Below are positions 20,822 to 29,695 of a stretch of DNA of 64,000 nucleotides, piece by piece. The translations under genes were made by a program, and so were the position numbers. The notes below the pieces were generated by a model. That model made no database searches. It had not been told where the DNA came from and worked only from the letters and a program-made list of their open reading frames with translations. How positions within the stretch are numbered: the stretch's first letter is position 1; every line of letters begins with the position of its first letter. The stretch comes from Lachancea mirantina (taxonomy: Eukaryota; Ascomycota; Saccharomycetes; Saccharomycetales; Saccharomycetaceae). The stretch is from assembly GCA_900074745.1 (NCBI GenBank), contig LT598469.1:1484776-1548775 (forward strand), in the 5' to 3' direction.

Positions 20822-21586
20822 ATGGCGCTCAAGGAATTTGAATACAAAGAGAAACCAGACACTTTAGTCCTATTTGACGTTGACGGCACATTGACGCCTG
20901 CGAGATTGACCGTCTCCAAGGAAGTCAGAGAAACTTTAGAAAAATTGAGAAAGAAATGTGTGATTGGGTTTGTTGGTGGTTCAGACCTCAGCAAACAGCT
21001 TGAACAATTGGGCCCTAACGTTTTGAATGAATTTGACTACGCCTTCTCTGAGAACGGTTTGACCGCTTACAGATTGGGTGAAAAGCTAGCTTCGCAATCG
21101 TTCATCAACTGGATTGGTGAAGAAGAGTACAACAAATTGGCCGTTTTCGTTTTGAAATACTTGTCGTCGATCGAATTGCCAAAGAGAAGAGGTACTTTCC
21201 TTGAGTTCAGAAACGGTATGGTCAACATCTCGCCAATTGGAAGAAACGCCTCGACCGAAGAACGTAACGAGTTTGAGAGATACGACAAGGAACACCAAGT
21301 CAGAGCCAAGTTCGTCAACGCTTTGAAGAAGGAGTTTTCTCATTTGAAGCTAACTTACTCCATCGGTGGTCAAATCTCGTTTGACGTGTTCCCAACCGGC
21401 TGGGACAAGACCTACTGTTTGCAACACGTTGAGGCGGATGGATACAAGGAGATTCACTTTTTCGGTGACAAGACTATGGAAGGTGGTAACGACTACGAGA
21501 TCTACACCGACTCCAGGACCATTGGTCACTCCGTGCAATGTCCAGACGACACCGTGAAAATCTTGAAGGAACTCTTTAACTTGTAA
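20822..21586 (+). CDS. SEC53: Sec53, phosphomannomutase
   Basis: This 254-residue HAD-superfamily enzyme carries the nucleophile motif [12 protein letters not shown] near residue 18 and family signatures such as [13 protein letters not shown] and GGNDYEIY. It interconverts mannose-6-phosphate and mannose-1-phosphate, feeding GDP-mannose synthesis for N-glycans, O-mannosylation and GPI anchors, in the cytosol. Length equals the S. cerevisiae enzyme. Codon bias is high. It comes from the chromosome-VI side of the ancestral order (YFL045C), next to FMP32. Confidence 0.97.
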   Translation: MALKEFEYKEKPDTLVLFDVDGTLTPARLTVSKEVRETLEKLRKKCVIGFVGGSDLSKQLEQLGPNVLNEFDYAFSENGLTAYRLGEKLASQSFINWIGEEEYNKLAVFVLKYLSSIELPKRRGTFLEFRNGMVNISPIGRNASTEERNEFERYDKEHQVRAKFVNALKKEFSHLKLTYSIGGQISFDVFPTGWDKTYCLQHVEADGYKEIHFFGDKTMEGGNDYEIYTDSRTIGHSVQCPDDTVKILKELFNL

Positions 21587-21660
21587 GCCTAAAATAACTA
21601 ATACCCTGTTTAATGTTGATTGCTGTAGATTTTTACCAAAGTTTCTCTTTTGTACCATTA

Positions 21661-22293
21661 CTATGCTAGAAGACGAACATACGCCAGCACAAGCGCGAAA
21701 GTACCGGTGCAGACACCAATCAGCCACTGCATCACTTGCGTCTTAACCGAGTCAATCTGCATTTTCATGTTACTCACTTCTTGCTCGATACGAGTATCTA
21801 TCTCCTTGATCTGCATGTTATGATGACTGGATTCCTCCCTTATGCGACCCTTTTCTAGCGAAAGATCTAGTTTGAAGCCAGCATTGGCCTTAGTAATCTC
21901 CTCTCGCAACTTTGTCCGCAATTTTTCAAGATCGTTGCGAATCCCTTCGTATTCGTTCTGCAGAGCATGGAATTCGCTTCTATCTGCGGAAAGAAGTTGA
22001 TCTCTCAGTTTGGCGAAATCAACCCTCTGCTGATAAACTAATTTGATTAGCTTTTCTCTGGAAGCCAAATCCTGCGACACATGGGCAATCCCACCTTGAA
22101 GAGCGTTAGTCATAATGTTGACCACTGCACTTGCCTGCTGAGGTGTGAAATCCCCTTTTTCGACCAACAGACTCCGAAAGTGACTGGTATTTTTGATATG
22201 GACCGTGTCAAAACTATTTGAAAGTAGCGCTGACGAATGGAATAACCTTCCGAAAACCGGTCTGATCTGATGAACTGTCTTCTGGAGAAACAT
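21661..22293 (-). CDS. FMP32: Fmp32, mitochondrial CCDC90/DUF1640 protein
   Basis: This 210-residue protein has a mitochondrial presequence, the DUF1640 start (FTPQQASAVVNIMTNAL), a long coiled coil (about 90-185), and a C-terminal membrane segment (LIGVCTGTFALVLAYVRLL). The family is related to MCUR1; in S. cerevisiae Fmp32 is a mitochondrial inner-membrane protein implicated in cytochrome oxidase assembly. It converges with SEC53, matching YFL045C-YFL046W. Confidence 0.92.
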   Translation of the reverse strand: MFLQKTVHQIRPVFGRLFHSSALLSNSFDTVHIKNTSHFRSLLVEKGDFTPQQASAVVNIMTNALQGGIAHVSQDLASREKLIKLVYQQRVDFAKLRDQLLSADRSEFHALQNEYEGIRNDLEKLRTKLREEITKANAGFKLDLSLEKGRIREESSHHNMQIKEIDTRIEQEVSNMKMQIDSVKTQVMQWLIGVCTGTFALVLAYVRLLA

Positions 22294-22412
22294 TGTGGAT
22301 CTATGCTGTCGGTAGTTTTCCGTTAATACTCACTACGTTTCAAGAGAATTAATAAGTTAATTCCTTTAACGAACTTATCTTATTGAAAAACTCTAGAATT
22401 GAGAGACGTAAA

Positions 22413-24149
22413 ATGAAAGGGCATTTGGTACAACAAGCGATTCGCGGTTTTTCAAAGACACGATCAATATTTAAGAATGTTCCCAAATATGATGATGCTG
22501 ACTTGATGGCTGGTAGATTGAACCATGATATTTACACAGCCAAGAGACTTAAAACTGATTTCCAGTGGTCAGAACAGTCCAGTGCGCAGAAAGAAAAAGA
22601 GCATCAGGAGCGAATTGAAAAAGTCTTAAGATTAACTGCGGTGCTACAAGGAGCATTATTTTTGGCCGGAATTGGTGCTGCAGGTACATTATATCTCAAG
22701 TGGCCCCAGGTCAAGGCATGGTGGGTTAAAGGTGACTCTAAGCTCGACGATACTATAATTGAAAAACTCAAGAGCCAAAGGCAAAAGAAAGCAGCCACTG
22801 AAATCCCTTTCATCCCTGCAGACCAGCAACCAAGCTCTGTTCCGGGGGTATATTACTGGGGCCGCGATGAGAGCGGTAAGCCTCAAAAGTTCCCGCTCAG
22901 AGTGACCCAATTTGATGGCCAATATGTAAGAGACGTTGCTCTGACGGATTTAAAGAAAAATTTGGCTATAGACAACAAGGGAGACCTTTTACAGTGGGGT
23001 GATAATGGCTGCGAGCCACTGTTATGCGACCAAGATTTGATTAAAGTCAAAATTTCTAACTATGTCGCGTATTGCTTGAATCGAAGGGGCGAAATTCTAA
23101 TAGTGCCACTCGAGGAAGAGATTTTGAGAAGACATCATAGCGATTTTAAGAGGTCCTTGCTCACCCCTTGGAAAAAAGCTTGTCGTTATAATTGGAAGTT
23201 GCCCACGGACGAGTTGTTCAACAAAGGCGAGAAAATTGTTGACTTTGACGTTGGAAAGGAACATCTTGTGTGCTCAACCAACTGGAAAAAAGCATATTCA
23301 TGCGCTACTGGCCTCCAACCTTTAGAAAACTCTAAATCAAAGGGACAATTTGGAGTTCCTGAACTTTCTCAATTCGATCCATATCCAGAGTGCCACGAAC
23401 TACATGATATTGAACTTCTGAATTATAGTGTTGTTGGCGACAAAGTCATTAAGCGAAATATCACTAAAATCGCTTGTGGTGATTACCACACTTTAGCCAT
23501 TGATGACGCTGGGGACTTGTATTCTTTTGGACTCAACACATACGGGCAACTTGGACAGCCGATTTCCTATGACACGGAGTGTGTGCCATTTCCTAAGAGA
23601 GTAACCAGCGGTAACGCTCACTTTCCGAGAGACTCGCTCGTCAGATACTTTGACATTCACTGCAGCGGCAATGCCTCGTATGCTGGGGTCAAGCCACACA
23701 GGGTTAAACATGTTGTTAACAACAAATTTGTCGATTTGAGTTCGGAGAAGACAGATGTTGTTTATTTTTCGTTTGGCAATGGTCTCAACGGAGAATTGGG
23801 CAATGGCCATTACAAGCATTCTCAAAATGAACCTACTAAAATTAAGTTTGAAATGCAAGCTTCAAATCCTTTGGTAAAAGAATGGTCTTGTGGTTCCAAT
23901 CACAATATGTGCAAACTAGAAAATGACGAGGTTGTCACTTGGGGTCTAAACGATTTTGGTCAGTTAGGAAACGGTAAAAAAATAAAATCTTGCAAGCCCA
24001 TGTCGATCCCAAAAATCCTTGAGCCAGGTTCAACCTACGAAGAGAATGTTGCAATTCTCTCAAGCCCAAAAAAAAGACTTCTATTGGGCCCAAATCAACA
24101 TATAAAGGCTGGGAACAACTCAAGTTGCATTTTCTGGTCAAAAAATTAA
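22413..24149 (+). CDS. FMP25: Fmp25, mitochondrial RCC1-repeat protein
   Basis: This 578-residue protein has a basic N-terminus, one membrane span near residues 77-96 (LRLTAVLQGALFLAGIGAAG), and RCC1-type propeller repeats, visible as YSFGLNTYGQLG, SFGNGLNGELGNG and TWGLNDFGQLGNG. Fmp25 is an inner-membrane protein required for assembly of the bc1 complex. I start at ATG 22413; the frame extends upstream only with a TTG. Its ends lie close to convergent BOS1 (38 bp), as in YLR077W-YLR078C. Confidence 0.92.
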   Translation: MKGHLVQQAIRGFSKTRSIFKNVPKYDDADLMAGRLNHDIYTAKRLKTDFQWSEQSSAQKEKEHQERIEKVLRLTAVLQGALFLAGIGAAGTLYLKWPQVKAWWVKGDSKLDDTIIEKLKSQRQKKAATEIPFIPADQQPSSVPGVYYWGRDESGKPQKFPLRVTQFDGQYVRDVALTDLKKNLAIDNKGDLLQWGDNGCEPLLCDQDLIKVKISNYVAYCLNRRGEILIVPLEEEILRRHHSDFKRSLLTPWKKACRYNWKLPTDELFNKGEKIVDFDVGKEHLVCSTNWKKAYSCATGLQPLENSKSKGQFGVPELSQFDPYPECHELHDIELLNYSVVGDKVIKRNITKIACGDYHTLAIDDAGDLYSFGLNTYGQLGQPISYDTECVPFPKRVTSGNAHFPRDSLVRYFDIHCSGNASYAGVKPHRVKHVVNNKFVDLSSEKTDVVYFSFGNGLNGELGNGHYKHSQNEPTKIKFEMQASNPLVKEWSCGSNHNMCKLENDEVVTWGLNDFGQLGNGKKIKSCKPMSIPKILEPGSTYEENVAILSSPKKRLLLGPNQHIKAGNNSSCIFWSKN

Positions 24150-24187
24150 GTGAAATTTGACTTCAACTTATATTTATTATGATCCCT

Positions 24188-24964
24188 CTAACGAAATAAT
24201 TTCGTTACAAAGTAAAACCCCAAAAGCAGTAGAATGAGGGAAATCCAAAAGATAATCTTGTCCTTAAAGACTCTCCTGTTGATTGAATTTATAGTCTGAT
24301 CCGATACGCCCAGCGTATGTAACGTTTTGGTCATCTGCTGCTGCGCTTTTTGCAAAATCGTGTTTTGTTCAATGATGTCTTCCAAAGACTGCTGACCCAT
24401 CTCTAGGATGTAGTCCAGCTGAGCATTGCCCCTCTCAAAGATCGATTGCTCCCGCTGTAGCCCACTATAAAGGTCGCGTTGAATTTGAATTTGAGGTGCA
24501 TCAGCACCAGGATTGGCTGATGTCCCGATATTCCTCCTATTGACAAAGGAACCTTCATCAAATGGATTACTACTTGATTTCAGGAGCTGCTCTCGTGCGT
24601 TAGTCTCATTGAACTGCGTTCTCAGTTCTTCGAAGCGTCGCTTTGCATCCTCGTAATCTGACTGCAGCGAATTCAGCCGGTTTTGATACTTAATTTCAGT
24701 CTCTTCGTCGTCCTCCACCTTACTTGCTTGATATTTCGTAAATTGATCCCTGTATTGGCTAAGTGTCTTCTCCAGCGATATCAAGCTTGCTGATATCGAT
24801 CCTTGAAGTGATATGGGTGCTGTAGACCTTTCTGCATCAAATCTCGCCAAATCTCTGTGTAACAATGCCTTCTGTTTTAGTGCATGGTTATATAGTGCAT
24901 TCTATCTCAAAGCTTGTTAGAATTGCTCAATTTCAACAGCAGAAACTTGAAATGAACATACCAT
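24188..24964 (-). CDS. BOS1: Bos1, ER-Golgi SNARE (two exons)
   Basis: The coding sequence joins exon 1 (24964-24962, the ATG alone) to exon 2 (24901-24188), giving 238 residues that begin M-NALYNHALKQ, as in S. cerevisiae Bos1 (244 aa). It has N-terminal helices (PISLQGSISASLISLEKTLS), a Qb-SNARE motif (about 150-210, GNAQLDYILEMGQQSLEDII) and a C-terminal membrane anchor (IIFWISLILLLLGFYFV). Bos1 works with Sec22, Bet1 and Sed5 in ER-Golgi fusion. Without the intron the frame would start at an internal Met and lose about 17 conserved residues. Confidence 0.93.
24902..24961 (-). other. BOS1 spliceosomal intron (60 nt)
   Basis: On the minus strand the intron begins GTATGT right after the ATG, has the branch site TTCTAAC (complement of 24916-24922), and ends TAG at 24904-24902. 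Splicing restores the conserved N-terminus of Bos1. S. cerevisiae BOS1 also has an intron at this place. Confidence 0.88.
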
Positions 24965-25045
24965 TTCAGAGTGGATTTTCTCGATAAAGCGAGGCCCAAG
25001 GTTTACGTTTTTCAAAAACCGTCCTTGAATCAATTTTAGCGATAG

Positions 25046-25348
25046 ATGGATTCGAATCGAAGATCGAGAGCTTCGTTTTCTTACGAAACTCAGCATGTGA
25101 CTGAAGCAAAGTCTAAGATTTTTCAAAACGTTAATGACGACCGATATTCGAGAATTGAAATGGCTGGTTCATTATCCTCAAATGCTTGGGAAGCAATCTC
25201 CAGGGACCGACAAATTTTAAATATTAGTCCCAGCTTCTTTGCAGATTCGAGGATCACAATATATACCACCTTTAACAATTGGACTGCCAGATCGGTTTCC
25301 GAGTTTTTGAAGGACGAATTGAAGATTTTTGGTCTACCACTTGACTAA
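25046..25348 (+). CDS. Possible small ORF upstream of SIC1 (unidentified)
   Basis: An ATG-initiated 100-codon frame fills much of the BOS1-SIC1 spacer and ends 37 bp before the SIC1 ATG. The product is Ser/Arg/Asp-rich with a mixed hydrophobic C-terminal half. I do not recognise it. Its place over the SIC1 promoter argues against a gene; its length and protein-like composition argue mildly for one. It may be chance. Confidence 0.2.
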   Translation: MDSNRRSRASFSYETQHVTEAKSKIFQNVNDDRYSRIEMAGSLSSNAWEAISRDRQILNISPSFFADSRITIYTTFNNWTARSVSEFLKDELKIFGLPLD

Positions 25349-25385
25349 ATCAGATTTTCAGCATACAACGTCCTTGAAGTCCAAA

Positions 25386-26231
25386 ATGACGCCAGCGACA
25401 CCGCCAAGGTCAAGAAATAGAAGGTCCGCAAGAGCTGGAACGAATTCTAAAGGGTTCATCTCGCCGACAACTCCTCATCGACTCGAAGAATTCGAAAATC
25501 TGTTGACTCCTGCCACGTCAACGAGGCACAAGCCTGTCGTTTTGGAGAAGCTTCGATCGCCAATTCGCGGGCTTAAAACTCCAGAATACACGCCTGCAAA
25601 GCTTCCGTCAAAAAGGCGACTTGATGCGGCAAAAGGAGAAGACGGGTTTGGAAGCGTCAGCCGCGTCTTGTTCCCAACTCAAAATTCAAGCACAACTCCA
25701 CAACTCACTTCATCGACAGAATCGGGCACGAACCGCGATTCTGCCCCTCAGCTTCTGCTGGCAGAGGCTCCTGCTCTGCATTACTCGAAATGCACCGGTT
25801 TAGAAGTATCCTCGGTTTTGGAGAAACAGCAAGACACAAAAGACGTTCATTCTACAATTAAAATAAGCAAACAAACTCCAGGAACACCAAGCGACAAAAT
25901 TGTCACGTTCGAAATGGCCAACGACTGGAACAATAACTCAGGATCGCGTTTTTCTTCTGATGAAGAGGGAGAAGAAGTAGATCATCAAATTAGGAAAACA
26001 CAGTTGGAAAATCCTTTCGAATCTAACGATTATGCGGACCGTGAGACAAGAAGTCGGCGGCAAAAAGCACTGCTAGCAAGTGATCCCCAGCTAAAAGATA
26101 AAATCACTTGTAGGGATCGCTTAGGAAATATAGTCAAAGAACGGCGTTTAACTAAAGAGGAGCAGGAACAATTTAAGCCAAAGGCTCTGTTTACAAAGGA
26201 ATTGGAACGGAGAGGAAACAAAGACGAGTAA
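25386..26231 (+). CDS. SIC1: Sic1, Cdk1-Clb inhibitor
   Basis: This 281-residue, largely disordered protein starts MTPATPPRSRNRRS, as Sic1 does, and carries many Cdk sites (TPP, TPHR, TPAT, SPIR, TPEY, TPGTPS) that serve as the multisite phosphodegron for SCF-Cdc4. The conserved C-terminal inhibitory region is visible (NPFESNDYADRETRSRRQKA, then LKDKITCRDRLGNIV). Sic1 blocks S-phase Cdk until G1/S. Start at ATG 25386; upstream the frame has only a TTG. S. cerevisiae Sic1 is 284 aa. Confidence 0.95.
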   Translation: MTPATPPRSRNRRSARAGTNSKGFISPTTPHRLEEFENLLTPATSTRHKPVVLEKLRSPIRGLKTPEYTPAKLPSKRRLDAAKGEDGFGSVSRVLFPTQNSSTTPQLTSSTESGTNRDSAPQLLLAEAPALHYSKCTGLEVSSVLEKQQDTKDVHSTIKISKQTPGTPSDKIVTFEMANDWNNNSGSRFSSDEEGEEVDHQIRKTQLENPFESNDYADRETRSRRQKALLASDPQLKDKITCRDRLGNIVKERRLTKEEQEQFKPKALFTKELERRGNKDE

Positions 26232-26332
26232 CATATCTGGACGGACGGACAGGGCGGTGTATATAATTGAATCTGGTGTCGTTGACTTTGGCAGAAAATG
26301 TAATTTTAAATACAGCAATATCGACTGCCTTT

Positions 26333-28456
26333 TCAATTTTGGTTGAGATCTTTGCCGCGCGAGTTCTGTCTTTTCAGATTGCGAAAGATAGGTTTTCTGT
26401 ATGTTAGAAGGTCATGAAAAATCTTGAAGCCAAGATCGTTGCCTTCAGGAAAATTATTATGCAAGATGCAATTCGAAAATTGTTGTGAAATGGCGTTAGT
26501 AAACTCTCCCGCGAGGTCCTTGTCAATTTCTTTTTCACCCATTTTGATAATCTTTATAAGTCGAGAAAAGTGTGACGTTATGGCGTCAAGAGTTGCCAAA
26601 TGTGGCGTTGATAAAGAATGCAAAGCATTTGATAGTCCTGCAACTCTCTTCTGGTCATTGGCCTCACTTTGGTCAGTTACCTTTGAGGAAATGGGAAATT
26701 CGGAATAGATTGTTTTCAGAATTTCGCATATATCGTCTGTTATCAATGCAACAGGAAGTTCCATCAAGTAAATTTTCATGGCGCTTGCTAGTGTTGCACT
26801 TTCAACCTTAGAAGCCTCGATGACCTCGAAGATTTCTGCTTCAGTTTCAAACTGTGTTTGATTTAGTTGAGATCTTATCTCGTGGGTAAGACTTAATTTA
26901 ACAGGAGCCGTCCATATTCTAGTTCTGACACTATCATTGGGAAGCTCAGGATACAGGAGATCCATGTATGATAAAATGGCAGACACAAGTAGAGGTACCA
27001 CGCGCTTGTCTAAACGGCAGCGCGTGTCCAACTCTATTCCAAAGTTTTGAAATCCACCCGGATTATAGTAATTATTGTATGAAATTGCCATTGGCCTAAA
27101 ATACCCTGTGCGGCGCCCCTTTATCATGTTAGCCAGATCTTCAGCAGGTGAGATTCCAAGCTCAATTTTTTTGGTTTGATCAAGCAAGGTTTCGAATGAG
27201 CTCAAGGTACCGCCCATGATAGTCGAGAAATCAAGTACGACCTTCTTCAATGCTTTGAGCCTATCAACTTCACATTTTTCCATGAACGCGTAATGGTCGA
27301 TGATCAGTTCCTCAAGAGAACAGCGAAGGGCATCAACTTTTATACATTGTTGTTGATATTTTTTGTCTGAATCCTCAACCTCTCTTTTCAATTTAAAAAG
27401 CGTTCTTTCGGCATCGGAAAATACGGTTTTCTCACTTGTTGTAGTCGTTTCGGCATCAGGAGTAGAACTAGAAGTCAAGATTGCTGGCATGAGATCCGGA
27501 GATGAGTTAGACTTACCTTCTGATGCCAATTGAACGTCCAGTCCTTGCGTTTCAGTTTCATCTGGAGAAATTCTGGCAAATCTGTAAGCGTAATCTCTCC
27601 AACTGTATTGAAACTTGCGAGAGTTAACAAACGTAGTGCCAACACCATTGCAGTACTTCAAAAATCCTTTGTCCAACAAATCTTGCCCAAAAACTTCGGC
27701 CTGGTCAGCGTCCTTTACGGAGACATGTTCCATCAAAAATTTGACGATTTCGCTACCACTGTTAGTATTGGGGATCTTGAAATTAATCAAAGGTACCTTG
27801 TATTCTGTTTTTGGGAGTTGTGACAGTAATGCATGCACTATTTCCCTCATTGATTTGAAATCGAGATCAATGTTCCCAACTTTCCCAAAACTTGTAAACT
27901 CTCGCTCTCTCGCGGCCAGAATTTCGCGTTCTTGTTGAACTTTCAAAGACTTCATGATTTCGTTTAACTCTTCCTCATTAAACTTTGATCGTCTGAAGTC
28001 TTCATACTGACGACATTTTCCGAAGTATACTTGTCCATGTCTCTCGACCAGTTTCCTTGACTTTTGAAAGTTCGCAACATTAGTTTTTAACGTTCTTCGA
28101 GAGTATTCTACTCGTTGCTTATGTTCTTCGCACCATTTACTAAACGGTCTTAATACTGTCGATTCAATGTCTGAAGCTATCATTAAATGATTGTTTCCTT
28201 CCTCTTGCATATTTAGCACCAATGTGTGTAGGGCATGGTCCAAAGTGAACCCGGTCATGGTATTTGCTTCAAGCCCTTCTATATTTTTGTCCATTTGGCA
28301 AAGCTGTTTGCCCTGATTTGCCTCAAACTCCATTCTGGACGCGAATAGCTGGATATAAAGCTCATTTTGATCACAACCTCTAGTTAAGGCCTCGAACAAC
28401 GCATTCACACCCGTTGAATAGTCTTCCGTCCAAAAGCTGTCAACAATTGAAGCCAT
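26333..28456 (-). CDS. RGD2: Rgd2, Rho GTPase-activating protein (F-BAR, DEP, RhoGAP)
   Basis: This 707-residue protein has an N-terminal F-BAR/FCH region rich in heptads (about 1-210), a DEP domain (about 225-300, SGSEIVKFLMEHVSVKDADQ), a second coiled segment, and a C-terminal RhoGAP domain (about 465-690, FGIELDTRCRLDKRVVPLLV). Rgd2 activates GTP hydrolysis by Cdc42 and Rho5 at sites of polarised growth. It converges with SIC1 and diverges from the Rdx-type gene with only 107 bp between start codons. It belongs to the chromosome-VI side (YFL047W). Confidence 0.93.
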   Translation of the reverse strand: MASIVDSFWTEDYSTGVNALFEALTRGCDQNELYIQLFASRMEFEANQGKQLCQMDKNIEGLEANTMTGFTLDHALHTLVLNMQEEGNNHLMIASDIESTVLRPFSKWCEEHKQRVEYSRRTLKTNVANFQKSRKLVERHGQVYFGKCRQYEDFRRSKFNEEELNEIMKSLKVQQEREILAAREREFTSFGKVGNIDLDFKSMREIVHALLSQLPKTEYKVPLINFKIPNTNSGSEIVKFLMEHVSVKDADQAEVFGQDLLDKGFLKYCNGVGTTFVNSRKFQYSWRDYAYRFARISPDETETQGLDVQLASEGKSNSSPDLMPAILTSSSTPDAETTTTSEKTVFSDAERTLFKLKREVEDSDKKYQQQCIKVDALRCSLEELIIDHYAFMEKCEVDRLKALKKVVLDFSTIMGGTLSSFETLLDQTKKIELGISPAEDLANMIKGRRTGYFRPMAISYNNYYNPGGFQNFGIELDTRCRLDKRVVPLLVSAILSYMDLLYPELPNDSVRTRIWTAPVKLSLTHEIRSQLNQTQFETEAEIFEVIEASKVESATLASAMKIYLMELPVALITDDICEILKTIYSEFPISSKVTDQSEANDQKRVAGLSNALHSLSTPHLATLDAITSHFSRLIKIIKMGEKEIDKDLAGEFTNAISQQFSNCILHNNFPEGNDLGFKIFHDLLTYRKPIFRNLKRQNSRGKDLNQN

Positions 28457-28563
28457 TCTGAGGCGCTGCTGTGCAGGAGAGTGAAGAAACAGAAGTCGAT
28501 AGATTTTTGACTTTGATCAACTTTGATCTTAGAAACATAACATTCTTGAAAACAAGCAAGAAA

Positions 28564-28947
28564 ATGCCATACCCAAAAATATCTATCCGTTTCTGCATAA
28601 AATGCAAGTGGAATTTAAGGAGTGCTTGGTATTTGCAAGAGCTTCTACAAACTTTTGGTGAGCAGATCGGTGAAATATCGCTAATTCCTGGGGAGACTGG
28701 AGAGTTTGGTGTCGAGGCACTCAAGACAGAGGATGGGCCCTTGTTGAAGCTGTGGGATCGCAAGGTGGACGGGGGGTTCCCGGATAGTAAGTACCTGAAG
28801 AAAAAAGTCAAAGAAGGCCTCTTCGATGATCCAGATGGCAGTCCATTTCGCGTGGGGGAACATATTGAAAGAGATGCCGCTAACAAGACTTTAGTAACTG
28901 ATCAATGTGACAGCGGAAAAAGCTGCCTTGTGTGTCAGGAAAATTGA
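28564..28947 (+). CDS. Rdx/SelW-SelT-type thioredoxin-fold protein
   Basis: This 127-residue protein begins MPYPKISIRFCIKCKWNLRS, the signature start of the Rdx (selenoprotein W/T/H-like) family: a beta-alpha-beta start with a C-x-x-C pair (CIKC), followed by a helix (YLQELLQTF) and the family motif LWDRKVDGGFPDSKYLKKKV. The selenocysteine position is an ordinary Cys. Function is unknown; members are thought to be thiol oxidoreductases. The tail holds further cysteines (CDSGKSCLVCQEN). ATG 28564 is the first in frame. I do not recall an S. cerevisiae orthologue at the homologous sites, so this may be an ancestral gene lost there. Confidence 0.82.
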   Translation: MPYPKISIRFCIKCKWNLRSAWYLQELLQTFGEQIGEISLIPGETGEFGVEALKTEDGPLLKLWDRKVDGGFPDSKYLKKKVKEGLFDDPDGSPFRVGEHIERDAANKTLVTDQCDSGKSCLVCQEN

Positions 28948-29695
28948 CCAAGTGGTGTCGATTTGCGTAGGGCGAAGTGGTAAGAAGATGATTTGTTTCG
29001 AGGATATTTGAGCCTGGAGCTCTAAGTGACTTGAAATTTATCGTACAAATATTCTATGCCAAAGCCGGAACAAAGTAAAATGTTCAGGCGTTTTGCATTA
29101 CTGGTCCCCTGAGAAATCAAGCTTCTCGCTCATTTAGGCTTTGTGAGAATTGCACACTCTAAACTTCTATTCGTCTAGATCATATGCATACTGATAAAGT
29201 CTGGTCGAGGCCAAATTGATCTGTGTTTTAGTGGCAAATTGAAGCCATGCCATTAACTTCCTATTTTGACGTCAAGCAAATGGCCGCCGAATAGCGACGT
29301 TGCGACTATACAACACTACCTAAGCCATAAGCAGTATCTGTAGTCTAAAGATATTTCTGCAAAACAACGGAAGAAATGGTCTTAGACGAGACAGAAATTC
29401 AGCCAGACCAAGTACTACAAATCCAGCCGAGATCAAAAGCTCTCTAGGCTTCTAAAAGCAAAGAAAAGGACTTAATAGATCGACTGATAAAGACAGTGTA
29501 TTACCGAAGTTTCTCTGAAAAGCCGATGCTTTTGACACCTTCACATACTATTCTTAATCATTATTGACTTGATTGAACTTTGCCGGTATATTGATGTCGA
29601 CGTGGGTATCGGTGGCACTTAATTTTATATAATTTTATCAACATTCACTGTTTGTCACATTCTACAGTTTGGAACAGCAGACAAAGTGAAAAATC
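28948..29695. other. Intergenic, EMP47 upstream, with a short broken frame
   Basis: This 748-bp gap carries the EMP47 promoter. One frame from ATG 29376 to TGA at about 29564 reads through 62 codons with a single internal TAG after QPRSKAL; the remainder (SKEKDLIDRLIKTVYYRSF) looks protein-like but is not recognisable. It could be a small pseudogene or chance. Confidence 0.3.
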
